Source: Candidatus Kuenenia stuttgartensis
Lineage (GTDB): Bacteria; Planctomycetota; JAKEIC01; DYIT01
Length of the DNA stretch: 52,710 nt
Assembly (NCBI GenBank): GCA_020723505.1
Contig: DYIT01000021.1
Coordinates: 1-52,710, forward strand
Reading direction: 5' to 3'
Shown here: piece by piece, positions 9,044 to 20,036 of the stretch
Layout: the number at the start of each line of letters is the position of its first letter
How positions within the stretch are numbered: position 1 is the stretch's first letter
The notes under the pieces: model-generated
Databases searched by the model: none
What the model was told of the DNA's origin: nothing
The model's input: the letters and a program-made list of their open reading frames with translations, nothing else
Position numbers and translations under genes: made by a program

Positions 9044-9104
9044 CCAGAATGCGTCAGAACTCTACCCTAAGAGGAATTTCACAAATCGAAGTTGGAGATT
9101 AACA

Positions 9105-10352
9105 ATGCGCGAATTCATGACAACCCTCATTCTCGCCTCTGCGGCGCTCTTTCTGCATGCCGGGCCCGTAATCGCCGCGGACGAGGACTTGAAGGCGGTC
9201 TCAAAGGGAAACACGGCATTCGCACTCGACCTCTACTCCAGAATCGACCAGAAGCCCGGAAACCTCTTCTACTCGCCCTTCAGCGTTTCGGCGGCTCTTT
9301 CCATGACAATGCTGGGAGCAAAGGGGAACACGGAGAAGGAGATGGCCGCGTCGCTGAAGATTGATCTCTCCAGGGACCGGCTGCACCGGGCTTTCGGGTC
9401 GATCATCAAGGGGATGAACGGACGCAAGGTCAAGGACGACGAGGGCGGCGACAATGCCCTTGCCGGCAAGCCCGCCTTCGAACTCGTGATCGCGAACACC
9501 CTCTTCGGCCAGAAGGGAAATGGTTTCCTGCCCGATTTCCTGGAATCCTGCTCCCGGTCCTACGAGGCCGGGCTGTCGGAGCTCGACTTCTTCTCCGATG
9601 CGGAAAAAAGCCGACTCGCAATCAACGCATGGGTCCTCGACAAGACGCGGAAACGCATCCCCAACCTGCTCGCACCCGGGACCGTCAGGGCCGAGACGAA
9701 GCTCGTCCTTGTGAATGCGGTCTACTTCCTGGCGCCCTGGGACCGGCCCTTCACAGCGGAGTCGACTGCGAAAGGGGATTTCATGACAGGGGCCAGGACG
9801 GTGAAGGCCTCCTTCATGCGCAATATGGACGATTACTTCCACTCCGAAGCGGACAGCTTCGACTGCCTCGTCCTCTTCTACCGCGGAGGCGACCTGTGCA
9901 TGGCGATAGTTCTTCCGAAGAAGACCGACGGCCTGGGCGCCCTCGAGTCCGGCATGACCGCGAAGTCGCTCTGGACAGCGGTCAGCTCCGCCAAGGCCAA
10001 GACCGTGGACTTGCGCCTGCCCAAGTTCAGAATCGAGTCCTCCTTCGACCTCAAGGACACGCTGGTCGAACTGGGCATGAAAGACGCCTTCTCGAATCAA
10101 AAGGCAGACTTCTCGGGCATGACAGCCACTCCCGAGCTGTTCATCTCGATGGTGGTCCATAAGGCCTTCGTGTCCGTGGATGAGAAGGGCACAGAGGCGG
10201 CAGCCGCCACCGCAGTGCTCATGAAGCCCAGGGGCATGCCCAGGGCAGAGAAGGTATTCGTTGCTGACCATCCCTTCCTCTTCGCCATTCTTGACATGAA
10301 AACCGAATCGATCCTCTTCATGGGAAGGGTTGCGGACCCGACAGCGCCCTGA
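9105..10352 (+). CDS. secreted serpin (serine protease inhibitor family I4)
   Basis: Serpins trap a target protease through a mobile reactive-centre loop. The 415-residue product begins with a signal peptide (MREFMTTLILASAALFLHAG) and then shows the serpin core: NLFYSPFSVSAALSMTMLGA, NTLFGQKG, LVLVNAVYFLAPW and the C-terminal HPFLFAILD and SILFMGRV. The loop hinge EKGTEAAAATAV is the canonical inhibitory type with small residues at P15-P9. Alignment to alpha-1-antitrypsin puts Arg (in KPRG) at P1, suggesting a trypsin-like target, although the loop is about three residues longer and P1 could shift. ATG 9105 is chosen for its GGAG and for the promoter that overlaps longer readings. It probably acts in the periplasm or outside the cell. 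Confidence 0.95.
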   Translation: MREFMTTLILASAALFLHAGPVIAADEDLKAVSKGNTAFALDLYSRIDQKPGNLFYSPFSVSAALSMTMLGAKGNTEKEMAASLKIDLSRDRLHRAFGSIIKGMNGRKVKDDEGGDNALAGKPAFELVIANTLFGQKGNGFLPDFLESCSRSYEAGLSELDFFSDAEKSRLAINAWVLDKTRKRIPNLLAPGTVRAETKLVLVNAVYFLAPWDRPFTAESTAKGDFMTGARTVKASFMRNMDDYFHSEADSFDCLVLFYRGGDLCMAIVLPKKTDGLGALESGMTAKSLWTAVSSAKAKTVDLRLPKFRIESSFDLKDTLVELGMKDAFSNQKADFSGMTATPELFISMVVHKAFVSVDEKGTEAAAATAVLMKPRGMPRAEKVFVADHPFLFAILDMKTESILFMGRVADPTAP

Positions 10353-10409
10353 GCGGATGAGGCAGGAATGAATCGAGGAAGGAAACTTTCAGGGAAGGAA
10401 CACAGCATC

Positions 10410-10631
10410 ATGAGCGACCCGACCTTCACTCACAACTGCTCCATATGCGGCGAGGCCTACGCGTCGAGGGAACAGTTCCCCGCGCACCAGGTTTGTCCCA
10501 GGTGCATGGGCGCGACTGCGGAATCTGTCGCCAAACCGGCCAGGAGCCCTGATGATCGCGAGAAACGCAAGAAGGAGAAACGGAAGGAAAAGCAGGCGAA
10601 GAAAGCCCGACGCAAGAACAGGAGGAAATAG
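10410..10631 (+). CDS. small zinc-ribbon protein with a lysine-rich tail
   Basis: A 73-residue protein. The first half has two cysteine pairs, CSICGEAY and CPRCMG, spaced as in a zinc ribbon. The second half is almost entirely Lys and Arg (DDREKRKKEKRKEKQAKK). Such a tail suggests nucleic-acid or ribosome binding, but no family is recognised. The ATG at 10410 is preceded by GGAAGG about a dozen bases upstream; an in-frame extension to 10368 lacks any domain. It lies 57 bases after the serpin stop in the same direction and may be co-transcribed with it. Confidence 0.6.
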   Translation: MSDPTFTHNCSICGEAYASREQFPAHQVCPRCMGATAESVAKPARSPDDREKRKKEKRKEKQAKKARRKNRRK

Positions 10632-10978
10632 TCGCTTCATGCTTCTATGGTCGCATGAATTGAAAAGAAGCCGTCCGGATCCCTGGAGAGCAGCCGGATC
10701 GCCTTGACCGTCCGCCCCGGGTACGGAGCTGCATCACGTCATTATACCTTCGCGACGCGAGGCTCTCCTTCGGATTCGGCGAATTCCCCGCCAGGGCCCG
10801 CCACGGAAGGCGAAGGAGCTTGCAAAATCAACGACCTTCTGTTCAACTTCACCCGCAGGTCGGTGGTCGATATTAGTGCTCATTCCAGTAATCAGCGCCC
10901 AAGAGGATTGCCGGAGATTGCCGGGAGGCGAGATCTGCTTCGCTTGAGTGCGGGGGCGACTCCGCTTCGCAGGAGCGA

Positions 10979-11020
10979 GCCCTGCTTCGCCTGACGCACA
11001 GGGCGAGGGCTACGCAGGGC
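10979..11020 (+). repeat. GCCCTGC palindromic repeat, copy 1
   Basis: A 42-bp imperfect palindrome with arms GCCCTGCTTCGCC and GGCTACGCAGGGC. Related copies lie at 22105-22146 (inverted) and 36185-36225. Fragments of similar sequence (CTGCTTCGCTTG, CCGCTTCGCAGG) precede it from about 10935. The rest of 10632-10978 shows nothing I can support. Confidence 0.65.
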
Positions 11021-11055
11021 GAAAAGAACCGCGGATTCCGTCCGCGGTTCTTTTC
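11021..11055 (-). terminator. intrinsic-type terminator after tRNA-Pro
   Basis: A perfect 15-bp stem (11021-11035 with 11041-11055) encloses a 5-base loop. Read on the minus strand it follows the tRNA-Pro gene at once and ends with a TTCTTTTC stretch. The sequence is symmetric, so it could also stop transcription coming from the serpin side. Confidence 0.75.
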
Positions 11056-11129
11056 GGGGCGATAGGATTTGAACCTACGGCCTCTTGGTCCCGAACCAAG
11101 CGCTCTAAGCCAAGCTGAGCTACGCCCCG
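11054..11129 (-). tRNA. tRNA-Pro (anticodon CGG)
   Basis: A 76-base cloverleaf on the minus strand. The 7-bp acceptor stem CGGGGCG/CGCCCCG is typical of bacterial tRNA-Pro, with discriminator A. The anticodon arm is CTTGG-TTCGGGA-CCAAG, giving CGG. The T arm GTAGG-TTCAAAT-CCTAT pairs with one G-U. CCA is not encoded. A strong terminator stem begins at the 3' end. Confidence 0.95.
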
Positions 11130-11293
11130 GAGTTTCAGTCAACTATTCTACCTGCGCTATCAATCTGAAGCAAGGGCCAAGTTCCGGCAGCGGATTCGAG
11201 GAGGCATCGCGGCATGAAAGGCGGATGGACAGGCTTTTCAGGGTCGGGGAAATCCTTATGCGTCAAGCGTCGGCCACTCGTAAAAAATCCGCA

Positions 11294-11319
11294 GTATATG
11301 GGGTCGGTATATGGGGTCG
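11294..11319. repeat. tandem 13-bp repeat in the gap before the transglutaminase-like gene
   Basis: GTATATGGGGTCG occurs twice in direct tandem (11294-11306 and 11307-11319). It lies in the 347-base stretch 11130-11476, where I see no gene: the open frames there have no family signature. Similar sequences often flank transposase remnants, but none is recognisable here. Confidence 0.5.
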
Positions 11320-11476
11320 TATATTGAATGTTGATTTGGCATGCTTAGCTGCATCGTCAATCACCTGCGGCAAGCGGAAGATTTCCCACCCGTCGACCGC
11401 GGCGAAAAGAAGGAGAAGATCAATTAAGTAAGGTGTCCCCGGAATGCGCCAGTATTGACGTGCGTGGAGCGCAGAC

Positions 11477-13270
11477 TCAGTACAACTCCGCCTCCGCGCG
11501 CAAACGCGCGGCCTCCTTTGTTTTGCCGGCGGACTCGTAAATGGGCGCAATCATGCCCACCAGTTCCTTGAACGCCTCGGCAATCGTATCGCCGCGCTTC
11601 TTTGGATAGCGAGACGCTATCTTTTCGAGGTGAGGGAACAGGTTTCTCTCGAGGCTGGTCCTCTTAGCCGCTTCGACGCCTGCTTTCACGAGATCGTTTA
11701 TGAGCCGCCCCTCCTTGGCGTGCTCCGCGGCCGTGCTCATCAGAAGCTCCACCCCTTCGCGGTCCCGGCCGAAGTCGATGAGTTCCCTGCCCTGCAAAAG
11801 CCTCAGGTCCACCTGGAGGTCGGGACGCTCGTTGTAGAGGGAGAACGCCTGCTTGTAGAATGCCTGCCGCCTGTCCGCCTCTTCCCTTGAAATGCAGTCG
11901 AGGAACGTCGTGAAACACGCTATTGTCAGGTCGGGATGGTCCTTTGCGCACTTCATCATGCTGTTCGCCCAGGTGATCCCCTCCTCCCTGGGCATAATCT
12001 GGTCCCTGATGAGGCGCATGAGGATTTTCCAACCTTCGGCACAGAACCAGTTCTGCTGCAGCGCCCTCTTTACGAGGATCAGCGAAATCTCGGGATGATC
12101 CTTGTACACGGCGGCGGCTATGCGCGCGAACACGTTGGATACCATGTATTTCTCGTACGACAGCGACGCGCCGTCCAGCAACATGGCTACGTTGCGGTCG
12201 AGAATCTCGACCCTGGTCTGCGCGTCGTATATCTCGCCCGTGTAGTAGAAGTCGTAGAAGAACCGTCCGGTCGATTCCATGATTAGGCGGTTTTTCTTCT
12301 TCGTGAAAAAGCAGGTGAAGGCGTGGCCCTCGCCGCCGAAACGGCTGAGACCGCCCGCTTTCATGGCGGGGATGGCGAAACACTTCGCCGTGCGGGAGCA
12401 GAAATGCGCCTGGTCTCCGCATATCCCTCCGAATTCGAGCACGTTGGGAAGGATGTATTCCCTGTTACCAAGCTTCCCCTGCTGGTTCTTGTCGCCTGCT
12501 TTGCCGTTGTCGTATTCCACCATTTCATACAGGCTTCCGATGTTTTCCTTCTGCTTCTCGAACCTGCGTAGCGCCCATTCCGCCTCCTTGATTGAGACAT
12601 CGTTGTCGGCAAGATGCACGGCTATGGGCCAGACGATATCCTTGACTTTCAATGCGAACTTCGGCGCGTTCTTCTTGTCCGTGAACCACCTGAATACGTC
12701 CACCGGCCCCGGTAGGGGAAGGTACTGGTTGAAGGCGATACCGCCGACGCAGTTGTAGCGCGACCCGAAAACCGCGTCCCTGGTGTCCCATACGACAGCA
12801 ATCGCGACCGCGAGATGAAAATACTCTATGACTTTCTCGGGCTCCTCGATCCTGAGTTCGTTCAGGATTTTTACTGCGCCGATTGGATCGTCATAGTACG
12901 GATTCATAGCCAGCAGGAAGGTCTCCCTCAGTTGCGCATGGCCTTTGAGCCACTCGAAAAAACCCTCGGGCGGCCTGGAAATCTTCCTGTATGCCTCCTC
13001 TGCCCGGTCCACGAAAGCCGAGTGCAAGTCCTTGAACGCCGCCTCCTCGACCGCTCCCTCGAAGCGCGCAATCTCCTCGCCCGTCATGGCAGTCACGGGA
13101 TCGACAGTTCTGGTCGGCTTCTCGCGGTTGAAATACCCGGGCTTGTCGACCGTGTATCTCTTCCAATCAGGAAGCGCATCCTTCTTGTCCTCTGCGAACG
13201 CGGCGGTGTTCAGGGACACCAATGCAAGAAATGCCGGGAGAAAACTCAATATCCGCAAAACATCCTGCAT
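11477..13270 (-). CDS. secreted transglutaminase-like protein
   Basis: A 597-residue exported protein with a signal peptide (MQDVLRILSFLPAFLALVS). The middle holds a transglutaminase/papain-like core: Cys284 in GGICGDQAHF, His316 in GGEGHAF, and an acidic residue 16 positions later (Glu332 in IMESTG, where Asp is usual; Asp340 is an alternative). This spacing fits the superfamily Cys-His-Asp triad. The C-terminal 200 residues are helical and TPR-like. The substrate is unknown; such proteins may be proteases or cross-linking enzymes. The ATG at 13270 has an excellent AAGGGGGG Shine-Dalgarno, so the 18-residue upstream extension is rejected. It appears monocistronic. Confidence 0.75.
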   Translation of the reverse strand: MQDVLRILSFLPAFLALVSLNTAAFAEDKKDALPDWKRYTVDKPGYFNREKPTRTVDPVTAMTGEEIARFEGAVEEAAFKDLHSAFVDRAEEAYRKISRPPEGFFEWLKGHAQLRETFLLAMNPYYDDPIGAVKILNELRIEEPEKVIEYFHLAVAIAVVWDTRDAVFGSRYNCVGGIAFNQYLPLPGPVDVFRWFTDKKNAPKFALKVKDIVWPIAVHLADNDVSIKEAEWALRRFEKQKENIGSLYEMVEYDNGKAGDKNQQGKLGNREYILPNVLEFGGICGDQAHFCSRTAKCFAIPAMKAGGLSRFGGEGHAFTCFFTKKKNRLIMESTGRFFYDFYYTGEIYDAQTRVEILDRNVAMLLDGASLSYEKYMVSNVFARIAAAVYKDHPEISLILVKRALQQNWFCAEGWKILMRLIRDQIMPREEGITWANSMMKCAKDHPDLTIACFTTFLDCISREEADRRQAFYKQAFSLYNERPDLQVDLRLLQGRELIDFGRDREGVELLMSTAAEHAKEGRLINDLVKAGVEAAKRTSLERNLFPHLEKIASRYPKKRGDTIAEAFKELVGMIAPIYESAGKTKEAARLRAEAELY

Positions 13271-13516
13271 TTCCCCCCCTTCAAAGACGATTCGAATCCT
13301 CACCTGCGCGGAGGCGTAAATCAAGATGTCAGGATCCTCGGGATATTTTTCCGAGGCCGGTCCTCACTGCCGCAGGCCATGCAACACTTCATGCTGACAG
13401 GATTTATTCTATCGCATGAGGCTATGCGATTCCATTTATCATTCCGACGCTTCCCCCGGTTCCCAACCCGTGCGAGCCGGAATCGATCTGAAAAGCTCAA
13501 GATTTATAAATTATCA

Positions 13517-13544
13517 TTGACTATCATGGATTATATGATATACT
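13517..13544 (+). promoter_or_regulatory. predicted promoter of the HTH-secretion ATPase gene
   Basis: TTGACT (13517-13522) and TATACT (13539-13544) are 16 bases apart in a conspicuously AT-rich island, 32 bases before the ATG at 13577. AAAGGAG at 13564-13570 is the ribosome site. The rest of the 306-base gap 13271-13516 shows no other feature. Confidence 0.6.
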
Positions 13545-13576
13545 ATAATCATCAAAGGTTTTGAAAGGAGCAAGCC

Positions 13577-15136
13577 ATGGCAAGGGGGAAAGAGGGTGCG
13601 AAAGCGGCTGCCGGCGGGGGCGGCGGAAAGAAGGCGGGGGGTGCAGGTTCGTGGGGAAACGTCACGAACGGTGATTTGCTGGACCTGGACCAGGCGGTAG
13701 CCATGTTAAAGACGACCCGGCCGACCTTCTACAGGTGGCTCCGTGCCGGGAAGTTCAAGGGAATGAAGGTCGGGAGGCAATGGAGATTCTACAGGAAGGA
13801 CCTCAACCAGTTCCTCAAGGGCCAGGAGCCGGAAATCGAGCTGACTGCCGACATTTCGCCGCTTCTTGCGGTTCTTGCGCAGGGGATTGAGGAAGCAGGG
13901 GGCGCGGTTTCGGTGGAGGCGGAGCATCCGCAATCGCGGCTGGCCGCGGAGAGGATGATACGGCTTGGAATCGCCCTGCATGCCAGCGACATCCATCTCG
14001 CCCCTCAGCTTTCGACCGGATCCGGGCCGAACACGGCGGTCATCCGGTACCGCATCGATGGGACGCTTCATTCCAGGGCGGAGCTCGATGCCCGTCTTTT
14101 GCCCGCCCTGATAGAGCAGTGGAAGGCGCTTTCGGGATGCGACCGGCAGGAGAAATCGAAATCCCAGGACGGACGAATGCTGTTCGAGGCAGGCGAAAGA
14201 AGGCTGGACCTCAGGGTGAACTTCCTGCCCACGGCCACGGGCGAATCAATGACCGCGAAAATCCTCGACCCTTCGGAAGCCATCGCGTACCTTAGCCTCG
14301 ACAGGATTGGCCTTGCGACGTCATGCAAGGAGCGGCTCAAGAAGTGGATTGCATCCCCCTGGGGCATGATCGTGGTTTCCGGCTCTACGGGATCAGGCAA
14401 GACGACGACGCTCTACGCCTCGCTCAAGGAGGTAGCCACGGCCGGGGTGAAGACCATCACGATAGAAGACCCCGTTGAATTCCTTTTCCCGTGGATGTCG
14501 CAGGTCCAGGTGAATCCTGCGTCCGGGATGGACTTCGCTACCGCGGCGCGGGCGGCGCTCAGGTCGGACCCGGACATCGTCATGATTGGCGAAATCCGCG
14601 ACCGCGAGACCTGCAGGCTGAGCCAGCAGATTGCCCTGACCGGCCACCTTGTGTTCACCTCACTCCACGCTCCGAGGGCGGCGCGGGCTTTAATCAGGCT
14701 CGCCGAGGTCGGGCAGGACATGCTCATGCCTGGAGAGGCTGTGAAGTTCGTGCTCGCCCAGAACCTCGTGCGCAGGTTATGCCCCGACTGCGCGAGGGAA
14801 GCCAAGCCGCAGAGTGCCCTTCTCGATTCGCTCAGGGAGGCGGCGAGGAGGGGAGGGCTGAACCCCGACGAAATGCCCGCGGGATTCCTCGGCCCTGTCG
14901 GGTGCGCGAAGTGCGGCCAGACCGGATACCGCCGAAGGGAAGCGGTTTCCGAGGGGCTGGAAGTAAGTCCCGAAATCGCCGCATGCCTGCGCAGAGGGGC
15001 GGACGAAGCGGAGATTGAACGGGTTGCGGTGAGCCAGGGGATGGTGACGCTTGCCGCGGACGGGTACAGGCTGGCGGCCGAAGGGGTTACATCGCTCGAG
15101 GAGGTCTTGCGGGTTCTTGGAACGAGGCAGTCCTAA
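13577..15136 (+). CDS. GspE/PilB-type secretion ATPase with N-terminal excisionase-like DNA-binding domain
   Basis: A 519-residue two-part protein. Residues 34-82 form an excisionase/MerR-type helix-turn-helix (LDLDQAVAMLKTTRPTFYRW, then AGKFKGMKVGRQWRFYRKDL). From about 120 it is a type II secretion/type IV pilus ATPase: Walker A GSTGSGKTTT (about 269-278), Walker B IVMIGEIRD (about 334-342), the His box LTGHLVFTSLHA, and a zinc site made of LCPDC (402/405) and CAKC (443/446). The motifs look intact, so it should hydrolyse ATP. No pilin, platform or secretin genes are nearby, so it is an orphan. The N-terminal 30 residues are a Gly/Ala/Lys-rich flexible tail. The role is unclear: either a pilus motor with an added protein-binding wHTH, or a DNA-associated ATPase. 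Confidence 0.85.
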   Translation: MARGKEGAKAAAGGGGGKKAGGAGSWGNVTNGDLLDLDQAVAMLKTTRPTFYRWLRAGKFKGMKVGRQWRFYRKDLNQFLKGQEPEIELTADISPLLAVLAQGIEEAGGAVSVEAEHPQSRLAAERMIRLGIALHASDIHLAPQLSTGSGPNTAVIRYRIDGTLHSRAELDARLLPALIEQWKALSGCDRQEKSKSQDGRMLFEAGERRLDLRVNFLPTATGESMTAKILDPSEAIAYLSLDRIGLATSCKERLKKWIASPWGMIVVSGSTGSGKTTTLYASLKEVATAGVKTITIEDPVEFLFPWMSQVQVNPASGMDFATAARAALRSDPDIVMIGEIRDRETCRLSQQIALTGHLVFTSLHAPRAARALIRLAEVGQDMLMPGEAVKFVLAQNLVRRLCPDCAREAKPQSALLDSLREAARRGGLNPDEMPAGFLGPVGCAKCGQTGYRRREAVSEGLEVSPEIAACLRRGADEAEIERVAVSQGMVTLAADGYRLAAEGVTSLEEVLRVLGTRQS

Positions 15137-15184
15137 CCCGGAGGAGCCGGAACCAAGCATCGATGCGAGTTGAAATCGCTCTGG

Positions 15185-15204
15185 ATTCCGGCTTTCGCCG
15201 GAAT
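15185..15204. repeat. ATTCCGGC hairpin, copy 1
   Basis: ATTCCGGC and GCCGGAAT flank a TTTC loop, 49 bases after the preceding gene's stop. An inverted second copy with a GAAA loop is at 23295-23314. This is a widespread type of short bacterial hairpin repeat and may serve here as a 3' end structure. Confidence 0.6.
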
Positions 15205-15247
15205 GACGAGCAACAGGAAGGGGCCTCCAATCCGGGAATGATTCAGC

Positions 15248-15772
15248 CTACTTTTTCACCGGCGGGAAGCCCGGCGGAACGATAATCGGGGGAGGAGGCA
15301 GGCCTTTGGGCTTCTTCTTCCCCGTATTGTGAGGCGGAGTCACTATTTTCACAGGCTGAACGGCCCGGTCCCTGGACGGCTGGACGTAGTGATTATGAGA
15401 GGGCTGGGCCTGCGGCTGGTAGGTTTGCGGGCGCCCGTAATTCGGGTAGGTATGGTTGCGTCCGTAAGTATAGTGGTTGTAACGGTACCCGGTATAAGAC
15501 GGCGTCTGGTTCACATAGACGGTCCTGTAGGCCGGGTAGCAGACCGGGCAGGAAGTCGTTCCCGTGCAGTAATGGGCGCGGACGTAGCCTGGCGATTGAT
15601 AGTACACAGTCTGGTTCGAAACGCCAGCCGAAGGATTGTACGGGTAATGGCGGGGCCTGTAGGCTGGATTCGTCTGATAGCCGGTCCTGTGATAGTAGTA
15701 GGGATGTCTGCAGCCTGCCGCGGATGCCGTTATAACCGCAAGGCAAATCAGGAACAGCGTTCGGATACTCAT
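15248..15772 (-). CDS. tyrosine-rich predicted lipoprotein
   Basis: A 174-residue protein. The N-terminus MSIRTLFLICLAVITASAAG followed by Cys looks like a lipoprotein signal, although the position three before the Cys is Ala rather than Leu. The rest is low-complexity: very rich in Tyr, Pro, His and Asn (for example YRPRHYPYNPSAG), with one CPVC pair, and it ends in a Lys- and Pro-rich tail (KKKPKGLPPPP). No domain is recognised; an extracellular or envelope structural role is only a guess. The ATG at 15772 has GGAGG upstream. Confidence 0.65.
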   Translation of the reverse strand: MSIRTLFLICLAVITASAAGCRHPYYYHRTGYQTNPAYRPRHYPYNPSAGVSNQTVYYQSPGYVRAHYCTGTTSCPVCYPAYRTVYVNQTPSYTGYRYNHYTYGRNHTYPNYGRPQTYQPQAQPSHNHYVQPSRDRAVQPVKIVTPPHNTGKKKPKGLPPPPIIVPPGFPPVKK

Positions 15773-15976
15773 TTTCGGTCCTCCAACCGGCCGGGAGGTG
15801 CGGCAATCCCGTCGCGCCGCGCATACCCCGGGAAACCGCCTCCTCACAACCGTATTATTCTACACCATATCAGGGACAATATCAAATCCACACGAAGCGC
15901 GGGCCGCGCTTCGTGTGGAGGGATTTTCCGGCTTCTTTTATCTCTCACTTGTTAGAATTGCCCTTTTGCATGGTGC

Positions 15977-16840
15977 ATGATGCCTGTTCCGGCGGTCAAC
16001 ATTCCCGACGCGCTTCTGTCCGGCCTCAAGGCCTCGGTTCTGCAAATCGTGTTCGTGCTGGGGCCTTTGTTCCTTTTCGCGGCCGTTCTTCATCTGCTGG
16101 AACGGTTCACGTCCAGGCGGCTTACGGACCGTTTCGGCTGGTGGGCTGTTCTCTGGACCGGCTGGATTGGGACTCCCATCCACGAGCTGTCCCACGCGGC
16201 GGCATGCGTGCTCTTCCTCCACAAGATAAAGGATATTGCGCTTTTCAAGCCGGACAGGAGGACCGGGTGCCTGGGGTACGTCAACCACACGTACAACCGC
16301 CGCAACCCGTACCACGTAATCGGCAACTTCTTCATAGGAGCGGCGCCGCTCTTCGGGGGCGCGGCGGCAATGTTCGCAGTGCTCTGCGTATTCCACCCGG
16401 ACGCAGGCCTTCGAATCATCCGCTCGTGCACGCCCGAGAGCCTGGCCTCGGGGAACTTCTTCTCGATGATAGGAGGCTACTTCGAGTTCGGCGTCTCGAT
16501 GGTCAGGATTCTCGCCGAGGACGCTTCCCCGGCCTCCTGGAAGTTCTACGTGTTCCTGTACCTCGTGGTCTGCATCGGCAGCCATCTGGCGCCGAGCCCG
16601 CAGGACATGGAAGGCATGGGTCTGGGATTCCTGGTATTCATCGCGCTTCTGATTCTTTTCAACCTTGCCGCTGCTCTGCTGGGCGGTCTGCCGGGGGATT
16701 TCGCGGTGAAGGCAGCGGCGGTGATGAGCCCTGTCGTGGCTCTATTCGCGGCTGCGTCGGTGCTGAACGCACTGGTCGCCGCCCTGGTGTTCGGCGCGAC
16801 GTCGGTCACGGATTTGGTCCGGAACCGGAGAAAGACCTGA
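15977..16840 (+). CDS. integral membrane protein with HELSH motif (putative zinc metallopeptidase)
   Basis: A 287-residue protein with about six membrane segments. The second ends in IGTPIHELSHAAACVLF, placing an HExxH zinc motif (His69, Glu70, His73) in or near the membrane as in M50-type intramembrane proteases. FKPDRRTGCLGYVNHTYN and GNFFIGAAPLFGG follow, a pattern I associate with conserved uncharacterised membrane proteins carrying HELSH. The usual M50 third-ligand motif (LDG) is not seen. ATG 15977 (or 15980) has no Shine-Dalgarno, but TAGAAT at 15952-15957 would give a very short leader. Peptidase activity is inference. Confidence 0.65.
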   Translation: MMPVPAVNIPDALLSGLKASVLQIVFVLGPLFLFAAVLHLLERFTSRRLTDRFGWWAVLWTGWIGTPIHELSHAAACVLFLHKIKDIALFKPDRRTGCLGYVNHTYNRRNPYHVIGNFFIGAAPLFGGAAAMFAVLCVFHPDAGLRIIRSCTPESLASGNFFSMIGGYFEFGVSMVRILAEDASPASWKFYVFLYLVVCIGSHLAPSPQDMEGMGLGFLVFIALLILFNLAAALLGGLPGDFAVKAAAVMSPVVALFAAASVLNALVAALVFGATSVTDLVRNRRKT

Positions 16841-16920
16841 TATCGCCGCCTTGCCGTGTCCGGATTCTTCCGGCGGCTCCCACAGACCTGTTCTGCAGGC
16901 ATTTCCCGCACCCGGCCTTC

Positions 16921-17084
16921 GATGGAAATCCCGGGACTCCAACTGCCGTACAACTCCACGAGAAGAGTCGCTCGATTGAACGGAACGTTCATGTGCGAAC
17001 TGCTGTCCGGACTCCGATGGAAATCCCCGCGCACGAAACTGCCGTACTGCTCACGGCGAAGAGTCGCTCGATTAAACCGAAGGT

Positions 17085-17087
<3 letters not shown>
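16921..17087. repeat. direct repeat, two units 95 bp apart
   Basis: Two related units of about 72 bp start at 16921 and 17016. They share GATGGAAATCCC at the start, CTGCCGTAC in the middle and AAGAGTCGCTCGATT near the end. The second overlaps the guaB stop codon by a few bases. The short open frames across it repeat a peptide motif (LPY..RRVARLN) but look like translated repeat, not a gene. Confidence 0.65.
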
Positions 17088-20020
<2,933 letters not shown>

Positions 20021-20036
20021 GTTGGGGCAATCCAAT

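Noticed and set aside
10873..11142. 89-codon minus-strand frame covering tRNA-Pro
   Set aside because: It overlaps a complete tRNA and a terminator stem and is not a protein gene.
11263..11550. 95-codon minus-strand frame beside the tandem 13-bp repeat, possible transposase remnant
   Set aside because: No catalytic motif is visible and it overlaps the 3' end of the transglutaminase-like gene; it can be noted only as repeat-associated sequence.
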